Shown: positions 44,416 through 54,900 of the stretch, piece by piece
How positions within the stretch are numbered: the first letter of the stretch is position 1
How the letters are laid out: each line of letters opens with the position of its first letter
Assembly: GCF_040802235.1 (NCBI RefSeq)
Contig: NC_133161.1
Coordinates: 144,451,121-144,515,120 of the forward strand
Source: Manis javanica
Lineage: Eukaryota; Chordata; Mammalia; Pholidota; Manidae
Reading direction: 5' to 3'
DNA: 64,000 nt
Translations under genes and position numbers: made by a program
The notes under the pieces: generated by a model
Database searches by the model: none
Told to the model about the DNA's origin: nothing
What the model saw: the letters and a program-made list of their open reading frames with translations, nothing else

Positions 44416-46549
44416 AAAAATGCGCATGCTAAATGCTTCATTTAAAAGTTTCATTATTTAATTCCTGTCTATTTTTTAAGTTTTAAATTAAGTATTAATT
44501 TCAATCAACTGTAAATAATTAAACCGTCAAACAATGTTCGTGAATTTGAGGGATTTGTTCTTCCGAAAGAATTAACGTTTAACACTGCGCTAAGACGCTC
44601 AACACACCACATGTGAATTGCACTTAGAGGGCCAGTAGGCACGCAGTGAGGGCTGTGTGTCAGGGTCAAGGCTGAGCAAGAAGCTGCATGTGAGGCCCTC
44701 AGCACCATGCCCAGCCCACAGGTGCTTGACACCTGCCGGCCTGGATGACAGCGGTCTGGCTGACTTGTTCCTTCAGGAAGCTGGTGCTCTGTGCAGTGGA
44801 ATGCAGCTGCACCTCCCAGAGGGGAAACTGAGCAAAGTGAGGGGGAGGGGAGGGGAGGTGCCCATGCTAAGATGGCATGGAGGAGGAGCTTGGCAGGCGG
44901 AGTGCCCCCGCTGTCCTGGAGCCACATGCCTGTACTTGCCAGCTCCGGGGAAACAGTGAAAGGAGTTGGGCAGCAGGGGCCCCACACCGGGCAGGGAGGG
45001 AGACAAGGGATCCCAGCCAATCGGCTGGCCTTCCACTGTCCCGTGAAAGGGCCATTCAGTTCAGGCTGTTCCTGTGGCAACAGGGAGACTCGCAGCCATG
45101 TGAGTGCCTGTCCTGTCCCCATCTTGCCCAGCAAGGCTGTGGCCAGGGCCCGGCCGTGCTCCCACCTGCCGTGCTTTCTGCAGCCTCCAGGGACAGCCGT
45201 GCCAGGTAATGCCAAAGGACACCAACCCAAGCTGTCTGCTCACCTGGAAGCTGCTGGCACCTTTCTCAAGAGTGAAACTGGGATCTGGGGGAAAGGATAG
45301 GCATGTTCAGGCCTCGGCCCCAGTAGGGACCCTCTCCCCGGAAAGGAACTATAAGCCAGATGTCAGTGCTGAGAGGCAGCTTCCAGGGGGCTGTTAGTTA
45401 TGGCGTGGTCCCCAAGGGGGGGTCTATCAGTTGCCTGCCGCACTGGAGAAGGTGGGAGAGTGGGATTTAGGAGCCCTCTGGGGATCCTGGGCTAGAACGT
45501 GTGCCTCCACCTGCATCCAGCCCCAGCCCTTCCCAGGCTACTTGTGGGTGGTCCTGCCTATCCCTGTCTGCTGTACCTTGTTTGGTCCCAGCACTTCTGT
45601 GTCATCAGCAGGGCCAAGAGAGGTCAGGAGCACGGGGCACTGCCTGCAGAATACCAATTCCCTGGGAGCCTTGGTGTGGGGGAGGGGGAGGGCTTGGGGA
45701 GATGGCAGGAGCTCATGACCTGGTTGGGGGCAGGGGTCATCTCTGATTGGCTGCGAGGCATCCCAGAGCCCAGATCCTGAGACCTGGAGTCTCTGACTGC
45801 ATTACTGATGGAGTTCTCCAATGTGAAATAGAGCAGGACTGGTCCCAAGCCCCCTCGGGTGCCTCTGTCTATGTCTGTCCCTGGACTGCCTCAGCCTTCG
45901 TTCTCTTCCTCTCTGCACCCCAGAAAGCTAAGAGGATGGCAGGAAAGCTTGGGGTTTCCCCCTAATCTGCATGAGGCCTTCCTCCAGTTCCATCTCCTAG
46001 AAAGGGGTGAAAGTTGGGCTGAGGGTAGAAGCACCGTAGGCAAAGGAGTGTATAGGGAGGTACAGGGTCCCTGGACCAGGTGGGAAAAGGGCAGAGTAAC
46101 CGCGGACCAGGCCTTTCTGATGCCGGCCTGAACCAAAAACTGCTGGAGGTCTCGGGCAGGGTCCAGCCATTCTGTTCCGGGTCTGATAGGGAAGTCGCCA
46201 CCCGCTGTCTCCTACTCCTTGCACCTATCCCATGCTTTGCATGAACTGAGTTTCTAGAGCCCTCTGCCAAGCTTTCAGCAGTTGGGGCTCGGAACCAGCT
46301 CCTCTCTGCCTTAATGGGCTGGGCTGCCGGCCTAGGGCAGGCTGTGGGCTGCCCAAGCCCGTGTCTGCTGAGCAGCTCAATTCTGCCCACTGCCCATTCA
46401 TCTGCTCATCTCACTGTGAGCTGCACTGGAAAGCCTGGTACCCGGGGCTGAGGTCAGAGGCTGGCCAGGCCAGGAGACGGCCAGCCTTGACATTATTATA
46501 GGCCTACAAAGAGAGGAACCCAGCTGCCTAGCAGGGGCTGGGGGTGGGG

Positions 46550-46745
46550 ATAATAACCTGTTCAGGGCTTCACATGCTATTAGCTCATTTATTCCTGGCC
46601 ACCACCCTGTGGGTAGGAATCACAGTGATGATTATTAGACTCACTTTACAGGTGAGGAAATTGGGGCTCAGAGATGCTAAATGGCTAGTGCAAAATCACC
46701 AGCTAATCAAAGGGCAAATCCACACCAGCTCCTGCACACAGTATA
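46550..46745 (-). mobile_element. MIR SINE, antisense, in USP2 intron 1
   Basis: 'gctcatttattcctggccac', 'actttacaggtgaggaaatt' and 'ggggctcagagatgctaaat' match MIR in reverse orientation ('...cattttacagatgaggaaactgaggctcagagaggttaag'). Confidence 0.65.
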
Positions 46746-46944
46746 CTGAGAGCCCTGATGGCTCTCCCCACCCTCCGCCCCTAAGAGCCCCAGGTGGCCC
46801 TCAGAGAAGAGGGCCTGACCCTATTTTGCTCCTCTCTGCAAAGCACCTGTGCCTTCCAGCTCCATTGTAGATAAAGCCTGCATGTTTGAGCGATGGAGGG
46901 ATTTAGGGGGCCCCCAAGTGAGTCTAAATTTGATGGGGGAGGGT

Positions 46945-47115
46945 GAATACAAAGTAAAGCAGAAATCTGGAAGACCTGGATTCTAATCCTGACTCTGCTA
47001 GTGTGTGACCTTGGGCAAATTGGCACCGCTTTTCCCATCTGTAGGACAGAGATGTTTAGATGGATGACCCAGAGGGCCCTACAAACTCCTTAATTCAATG
47101 ATTCTGTGTTCCCTC
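46945..47115 (+). mobile_element. MIR SINE in USP2 intron 1
   Basis: 'ggaagacctggattctaatc', 'ctgactctgctagtgtgtga' and 'ccttgggcaaattgg' closely follow the MIR consensus ('...ctgggttcgaatcctggctctgccacttactagctgtgtgaccttgggcaagtt'). Confidence 0.75.
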
Positions 47116-48095
47116 ACCAGACCCACCCGGGCTTTAAGGACTCGTGTGGGAGCAGGGAGAGCTGCCTGTGGCACAGGATTTTAGCCTCCAGGTGGCCCCC
47201 TCTGCAAAAGTCATTCTCACCACGAGCAGGCTGGCGTGGATGTTGGTAGGGGAACCTCTGGGAGGCCACGGGACTGTAACTTCACTTAGAACAGGAGACT
47301 GAGATCGGCGAAGAGGGTGCGTTCTAGCAGAGTAGGATCCCCCACTGCAGCAAATGACCCTGTGCAGGGAAGAACTCTGGGGAGACCAAGGTCCAACCCC
47401 CTCTCTGCCACAAGCTTGATCACCACAGCCTCCCACCCGCCTCCATCACTTCCTCTCACAAGCCTCCTTTTCCTCACCAGGGATCTGACCAAATGATCCT
47501 CACTCAGGTCCCTGCAGCTCAGACAGTGTAGGATTCCTAAAAGATGCCTGCTCATGCCTTAGGTCGGAAGGGAGGGAAGCAGTCTGAACCCTTGAAATAA
47601 CCCGCCTTGTCAGCCCAGGGGGTAGGATGGGGGGTGCATCCCCTCCCTTCCCCTCCCCTCAGGAGTTTCTGCAGAAGCTGAGGAGACGAAGCAGGTGGGA
47701 TATAGCTGGAATACTTGGCATCACCAGGGGGGCTGCAGAGACAGGGCGGTCCCTGCTCTCACGTATGGGTCTTTGAGGGGTGCACCCTTCAGAGTGGCCA
47801 GGCCGTGCCAAGACCGATTGCCTGTGTGGTTTATAAAAGCCAGGTTAACTCTTGCACCTTCACAGGTGTAAAATGCATAGGTGTGTGCAAACCTACCTGC
47901 TGTCCTACGTGCATGTGTGAATACAGACATGTGTAGGTGTGTTCCTTGGCAGTGGGCCAGCGTCTGGTGGAAATGGATTGTGTGTGTAGTCCCTGGCTGG
48001 GATCTAAGGTTCTGGCCAGCTAGGGACAGAGAGCAGAGACAGTGGGAGTGTGACACCTACAGGGTCCTTTAATATCTGCTTTCCTTGTCTTGCAG

Positions 48096-48913
48096 CCCAT
48101 GAGGCTCCCAGTCCCCACTGAGTGCCGCCCTGAAGGATGTCCCAGCTCTCCTCCACCCTGAAGCGCTACACAGAATCAGCCCGCTACACAGATGCCCCTT
48201 ACGCCAAGTCAGGCTATGGCACCTACATTTCCTCCTCCTATGGGGCTAACCCGTCTGCCTCCTTCCTGGAGAAGGAGAGGCTTGGTTTCAAGCCGGGTCC
48301 CCCCACCAGCCTCCTCACCCGCCCCCGTGCCTATGGCCCTTCCTCCATCCTGGACTATGACCGGGGCCGCCCCCTGCTGAGACCTGACATCATCGGGGGT
48401 GGAAGGCGGGCAGAGAGCCAGCCTCGGGGCACTGAGCGGCCTTCAGGCAGTGGACTCAGTGGGGGTGGCGGTTTCCCTTACGGAGTGACCAGCAACTCCC
48501 TTGGCTACCTGCCCATCAATGCCCGGGACCACAGGATAACCCTGACCCAAAAGAAGTCGAACAGCCAATCAGACCTGGCCCGGGATTTCTCCAGCCTCCA
48601 TACCTCGGACAGCTACTGGATAGACCCCGGGAACGTGGGCTGCAGCCCCATGCTGGCCAACACACATAAGGAGCTATGTACCCTGCAGAGCCTCTACCAG
48701 GGCACCAGCCACTCAGGGCACCTGACCAACTACCTGGAGAACTATAGTCACAAGGGCAGCACACCCCATGGGCCCGGCCAGGCCCCCCCGTCACGAGTCC
48801 CTGAAGTCCTCAGCCCCACCTACCGACCGAGTGGCCATTACAGCCCGTGGGAGAAGAGCCAGAGCCAGGCCTCTGGGTCCAGCCGCTCCAGCGATTCAGG
48901 GCGAGACACCATG
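48096..48913 (+). CDS. USP2: USP2a-type exon 2 (long N-terminal region)
   Basis: The acceptor 'ttgtcttgcag|cccatg' and the donor 'gacaccatg|gtgagt' bound an 818-base exon. The start codon is ATG 48137 (A at -3). In-frame stops at 48119 and 48131 rule out an upstream extension. It encodes 259 residues beginning [20 protein letters not shown], clearly the N-terminus of the long USP2 isoform, and ends on a codon boundary so it joins exon 3 in phase 0. The region is Ser/Gly/Pro/Tyr-rich and lacks a known fold. Confidence 0.97.
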
Positions 48914-51900
48914 GTGAGTTGCCCACTGGGGACAAGTGATGGGCTGGGAGGAAGCCACTGATGTAGAAGAGCTGGGTTGAGGAAAAGACTCCCAGCTGAC
49001 TGGAGGCAGAGGTTTTCTTCCCAAACCTCACGGCGGCTGCTCCTGCACCCCAAGTGGGGACAAGCCAGAGAAGGCATCTCAGCATGTCTGCACCCTGGTG
49101 GCTCAGGGCCTTGCTCAGGGGCTTTCCCACTCTCCCTAGGAAACCCACTTCATCACCTGTGCCCTCGGCAATGGTCCAGCAGTGTCCTCGGAAATGCTCA
49201 GCTACCCCTACACACACTGCGATTCTCACCCTCTACTTTTCCACCCAGCATGCCATGGTTCCCTGCAGGCCCTGCCCCACCCTGGACTGAATGCGGAGGC
49301 CCCCAGAGCACCGGTGTTCCCTGTGGTAAGACAGGCCTCCCCCCTACTCTGGCCACACCTGTCCTCCTGCTCCAGCACTTACTTTCCAGCCTGGAGACCC
49401 AGATACTATGTGGGCATAAGACCCCAGGGGGAGAGGGACTCTCTCTGACACTGGCTGACTCAGGACCAGGGTGTCTAGACAACAGTACTTCTCATGTGTC
49501 TTTAGAGAAAATGGTGGAGAAATTTGTGTATAGGGCTTTAGACAATCCAGTACCTCTATATTCCAGGCCTTCCTGGGCTGAAATGAGGAGGGAGGCTCTG
49601 CTAGACACTGACTTAGGGCTGGTGCAGCCCGGCTCACATTGGATCCCGAGACGCACCTCTCCTGCGGTGCTGACAAGTCTGCCTTTTCTGTGGTTATTAG
49701 TGTGCCCATTGGGGGCAAGCTCTTGGAGGATGAGCAAGAACTCACATCTCTAGGTCCTTGACCATGTGCCTAGTACAGCACAGGACTCAGCTGACTGTAC
49801 AAATGGATGGATGGGTAGGTGGATGGACAGACAGATGGACAGGCAAGCATAGGGGCAGGAGAGTTGGGTGTTGGGTCTCCTTCATTACCTTATGTACCCT
49901 GCCCCTACTTCTAGGACATGTACCTTTTGGAAACAATAGCTGTGCCACAGCAAGTAATACTGCCCGGGGGGCTTGTCCAGAACCAGTGGAGCAGGGGAGC
50001 AGGATAGGGGCGGGGCTTTGAACCTTGTCATAACTAAAGGTCTGGAGAGGACAACTTTGATCACATTGCCTAGAGAGTATTGGCCTTGCTGTGCCAGCTG
50101 GGAAGTGGCATGGGGGATGCCAAGCTGGGTGCCTCCCAGAGCATTCAGAGCCTGACAGGGCAGGGTTGGCTGCACTGGAGGGGAGATGACAGAGCCAGCC
50201 GGGGAGAGAGGTGCCCCCAGAGGGACCTGGCCTTGGGTGGGCACATGATTCAATTGGACACGTCTGCTGTTGCTCAACTCGGGGCAGGCAGAAAGTAGCT
50301 CTCGGTGGAAGCGCTAGGACGCTAGAGGCTCCTGAGGAGCTCCGGAGAGGAGGGCTCCTTCTGGCAGGCTGTGCTCCTGGCAGTGGGATCTGCAGACTGC
50401 CTACCACAGAATCACCTGCAAGGCTTAACAATCCAGGCCTCTGGGCCCCACCCAGATCCCCTGAATCAAAGTCCCTGGGGACAGTGCCCGGGAATCTGCC
50501 CTTTTCGCAAGCTCTTCAGGGAATCTTTGAGCGTGCTGAGGTCTAAACATCTCCTCTCCACAGACTAAACTACAGACCCATCCTCAGCCCCATCATGAGA
50601 CAGCAGGGTGTCCTCCCCCACTGGGGGACAGACCACTGTGACCCCGCCTCCTTCCCCCCACAAGTACATCCCAAACCTCCCTGGAGTCTGCCGCCCTCCA
50701 CCCCTCCCACAGTGGACATCCCGGCCCCCCCTCCACCCCCTGGGCCAGGGTGAGGGGGTTTTGAGGAAAGGACCTCCAAGGAGTGGCAGAGTGCCCTGGG
50801 ACACTCAGCTAGCCTAGCGTCCCTCCTTCCCATCCAGCAACAACTCACAATACACTTAAGTAGCCAGTAATGCCCTACAGGTGAGCTAGGGTTACACCCC
50901 GAGCTGGCGCTCAAGAAGGTACTGCCAACTGGGAAAGGCCCCTTATGGGCCAGTGGTGCAAGACCCTGCTTGAACCTCGCCCCCTCCCCTCAGCACTTCA
51001 TCCTCACTTCCTGGCATCGACTGCACCTTACTGAGGTGAAAACAGCTCTGCTCACGGGGCCTGGACCACTTCTTTCTAAAAGCAGGTCCAGTTTCTTTTC
51101 GGATCTCCCTCTGGGGATCTTACCTTCTCATTCATTCACTTAGACTGCTCAGCTTACGAGCAGTGTGACCTCAGAGAAGTTCCGTAACTTCTAGCCCTGC
51201 TTCCTCTGTACAGCCAGAGGATCCTAGTTCCCGCCCCAGAGATTACTGTGAGGGGTCAGAGGTTGCACGTGAAAGCGGTCTGGCGCGTAGAGGTGCTCAA
51301 TAGATGTTGATCCCCCTTGCACCCTTCCAGGAGCTCTGGGAGGCAAGAGACGCGGGAGCCATGGTCCCTACCCTCGGCGCATTCACAACTAACTTAGGGA
51401 AATTAGTTCTTAGAACAGTTGCAGTAGGAGGCAGCTCTAGGTGTTTGTAAGAGTCGTAGGTGGTAGGAAGGGAGAGGTCACCTGAGGCTGGGGCGGGCCG
51501 CTGTGACAGCTTTGCCTCTTTGGACACCTCTCATCTGAGCTGTTTCCTTATCCATAAAAGGAAATGGCCACGCCCACCCTGCCTACCTCACAGGGATGAC
51601 CTCAGGCTCAAAGCAAATAATGGATGTGGAGGAATCCGAAACCAGTAAAATCCTATGGAAGCGTTGGTTTAAAATTCAGGAGGGAAAAGGGAATGATAGA
51701 AAGGGGGCACTTGGCAGCTGACTAGCATGGGGAAGGGGCCGCCCTTGGGAGCAGCAAAGGTGGGAAAGTACATCCTGTGATGTGACTCCCTGAGGTCCTC
51801 GGGGCGTCTTGGCCCTGGGGACTCTCAGGGTAGCTGACTTAAACTCCAGTTGACATTCATAAAGGAAGGTCAAAAGCAGTCCCCAACCAGGGAGTAGAAC

Positions 51901-54900
51901 AGTTCTAACCAGAGTCACTCCCTTCAGTATAGTAACAGCCGACGTGAGCTGGGAATATTACAGGTTCAGCTGAGCAGCAATAAAGAACTGGTGGAGTGCG
52001 GAATATTCTGAATAACCCCCCATGCTTGCATAAGCACCAACAAAATGCCAGTCCTCACGGGTGCAGCTCAGCCTAGCATAATGAGGGCTGCCCCACGCTT
52101 GACCTTCTGTTTAAAATGCAGACAAATTGGAGAGACACAGTGGTTCAGAAATGGTTAAAAAAAAAAATGCTTTCACTACCCATGGTGGGGACTCCAAGCC
52201 AGGCCAGGTGGGTTGGCCCTGCAGAAAGGCAGAAGCGCAGACACCCCACCTGGTCACGTCCCCCCTCCGCCCCACTTCTCCTGTTCCCTGGGCCTATGGA
52301 AGGACAAGCTGTTCCCACTGGAGCCCTGCCAGGGCTGCGCTTTAACCCTACAATCCATCCTAATCCTCCTCCGCACCACCCCCTCCACGTGCTCCCTCCC
52401 CAGCCCTGGCATTCTGCCTGGTCAGCCCTGCCCAGCCCTGCCCAGGCTATACCCCTTTCCTCCCCTCCCAGAAGAGCTGGGGCTTGCCCAGGGCCCTCAG
52501 AGCACAGTCACCAGGCCGGGCACCTGCTGTTCCGATGCAGAGCCAGGGCCTGAGGCTCAGAGCCTGGCCCAGCCTATTCTCCCCGCGCCTTCTCTTCTAC
52601 ACCCTTGCCCTATGCTCTCGGGCCTGCTGCTGGGAGCAAAAGGTCTGGGAACCTAGAGTCCCTGGTTCCTATTTGCCATTGGGGCTGCTGACTCATCTCC
52701 CAAAGCCTTGGGTTCCAGCTGTTCAGTGACAGGGAGATTATATAAGCTGAGGTCATGTGGTTTCTCTCTTGGGTGGGACTTTGGACTTGACTGCTGCCAT
52801 GCAGTGAATGGGGTTACTCCAAAGAGGACAAGTTGAGGACAGCAGGGGCTGCCCTAGAGCTCCTGGGTGAGAAGTGTGACCTTCCTCCCTGTCCCTGGCC
52901 TCGCACTGTTTACTCGGTCACGCCGAACTGCATCCGTGCTGTCTTGTTCGTCCTGCTTGGCAGCCTGAGACCCTGGGGCCTTCCCTCTCCTACTCGGCCA
53001 GCCCGAGGAGGCTAGACTTCCTGAGGGCTTGCATCTGTGCTGACAGCACGGGAAGGTCACTCAGAGGAGACCTTAAGCCCAAGGGGTTCCGTGTCCTGGG
53101 CCGGTACTGGCTGCTGAGAAAGGGCAACCAGTTTGCTATTTGTGCTTAGAGTCAGCAAGACACCGATGTCTCCATCCCTCGAAGACAGGCTCAGTTTCTC
53201 AGTCAGTGCCCAGCACTAGCTGGCCTCCTCCTCCACCCGCAGCCCAGGATAACTTCCTGAGTTAATGTGGTGCTGGGGTGGAGATCAGTGATGCAGAAGT
53301 TGATCTAAGCCTGGAAAAATGTTCCCTACACCTGGGAGAGCTGCTCCACTGACCACGACCGCAGAAATGAACACCGTGTTCAGGGCTCCAAGCTACACAT
53401 GGGGCCCCTGCACCCTCTCGCCTCAACAGATACATACAGCTGGCACCTACACAGAGGTTTAAGCAAGAGCGGGAAGTGTGTAGGCCTCTGGAATCCAGCT
53501 GGTTCAGGCCAGACTGCCCTGGGGCTCAAAGGAGCACAGAGCTCTTGGCCTCCTGGGGTCTGGGTGATGCAGGGAAGCCGGGCTTCCTGACTGCAGGTAG
53601 GGCTGCCCTCCCTCCTCAAGGGCACTTGTGGGCTCAAAGCCCAATCCCTAACAAGGACTCTGAGCCCTACCAGTTCAATCAGGCCACCAGTCTGTCCATT
53701 TGCAATGGTAATCACAGGTGCGTGCTGGAGCGTGGCCACTGGCCAGAAGGCATTTGCCTGGGCCTGCGAACAGTGTTTCCAAACCCTGGACCAACTACTC
53801 ACCAAGTTCTGGGGAAGCAGGATACTCTCAGCCCTGCCCTCCCAGAGCTAACCCTGACTTATGTTTATACTCCATCCATGCCAGGAAGGATTTGAGGTAA
53901 AGAAAATTACTTCACCTACAAAGGAGGCGAGCCAAGCACAGGCTCAGAAAAGAGAGTCTCCGGCTGCAGCAATGCTCCCTGCGCAATTAGCTCAGTGATT
54001 CTGAGGCAGAGCCACAGAGCCGGTGCCAGATTCAGACCCCTTCTGTATCCTTTACTCATCCCACCCCAAGAAATAACACTGAGGAGAAAGTTCCATGACG
54101 GCTGGCACACAGTTCTTTGCTGGCCGTATCCTGCAGCAGATAGACGTGCTCGGTGAGACTGGGCCCTATGTGAATGCCTTCCCCTCACCCCAGATGTCTC
54201 AAAGAGCTCCCAGGCAGGAGCTTTCCCATCCGGGCCTTTCTGTCCCAGCAATGCCCCTAACCTTCTGCATCCCAGCAAAGAGGGAGGGAGTGTGCTGGCA
54301 GAATGCCGTGATGTCCTGGGGTGGGTAGTACAGGCCTAAGTCCTGGAGAGACCGGCCAAGTGCTCCAGGGGTAAGTGCTGTTGGACAGCAACCTCCTCCC
54401 CAAGCATACTTACTCAATACACAAACCCAGACTCACTCCACCCTCTAAGGCTCTGTGGGACCTCCAGGATGCACTCGCAGCAGGGCCTGGCCTGCCCCCT
54501 TTAGAAATGAGATCAACACTGTTTGTTAAGCACCTGCTGAGAGAACCCACAAACCTGTCCTTGAGGAGGGGTCAGTGTAAGGACACAATCAACATCTGAT
54601 CTAAAAGCCACTTACACAAGTCTTAGAGACACTTAACCAGGATAAGTAAATAAGGTGTAAACTACATGCTAGTAGACAAGGGAGGCTGTGCAGTAATGGG
54701 GTGTTTACAGTTGGGTGGAGCTCATTAGAGGCTTTGTATGAACAGCATTTACAAGCAGGTAATTGGCAGAAAGCAGGAGGGCATTCCAGAATCTCCTGGT
54801 AGTTGTTAAAAGCATGGGATTTACTCTAAGACAGGTCTGGGTTCAAATCCCCACCCTGTTATTTATTAGCTTTGCAGTCCTGGCAGGACATTTGCCCTCT

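Larger units (their letters stand above)
40193..48161 (+). other. Upstream ORF across USP2a exons 1-2, overlapping the main start
   Basis: If transcription begins before 40193, ATG 40193 (G at -3) opens a frame of exactly 73 codons to the exon 1 donor. It continues in exon 2 with CCC, an in-frame ATG (48099) and 19 more codons to a TGA at 48159-48161. That makes 94 residues, rich in Gly, Pro and Arg. The last 25 bases overlap the main coding sequence in another frame. A second shorter uORF (ATG 40207, 76 codons) ends at TGA 48119, upstream of the main ATG. Whether either is translated is unknown. Confidence 0.45.

Noticed and set aside
44505-45230. 241-codon minus-strand frame in USP2 intron 1
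   Set aside because: No domain or signal sequence recognised, no neighbouring splice structure, and it begins in AT-rich non-coding DNA.
48911-48961. Extension of the USP2a exon 2 frame past the donor
   Set aside because: The frame stays open for 16 more codons, but the strong donor after base 48913 and the conserved join to exon 3 (M|NSKSAQG) mark the exon end.
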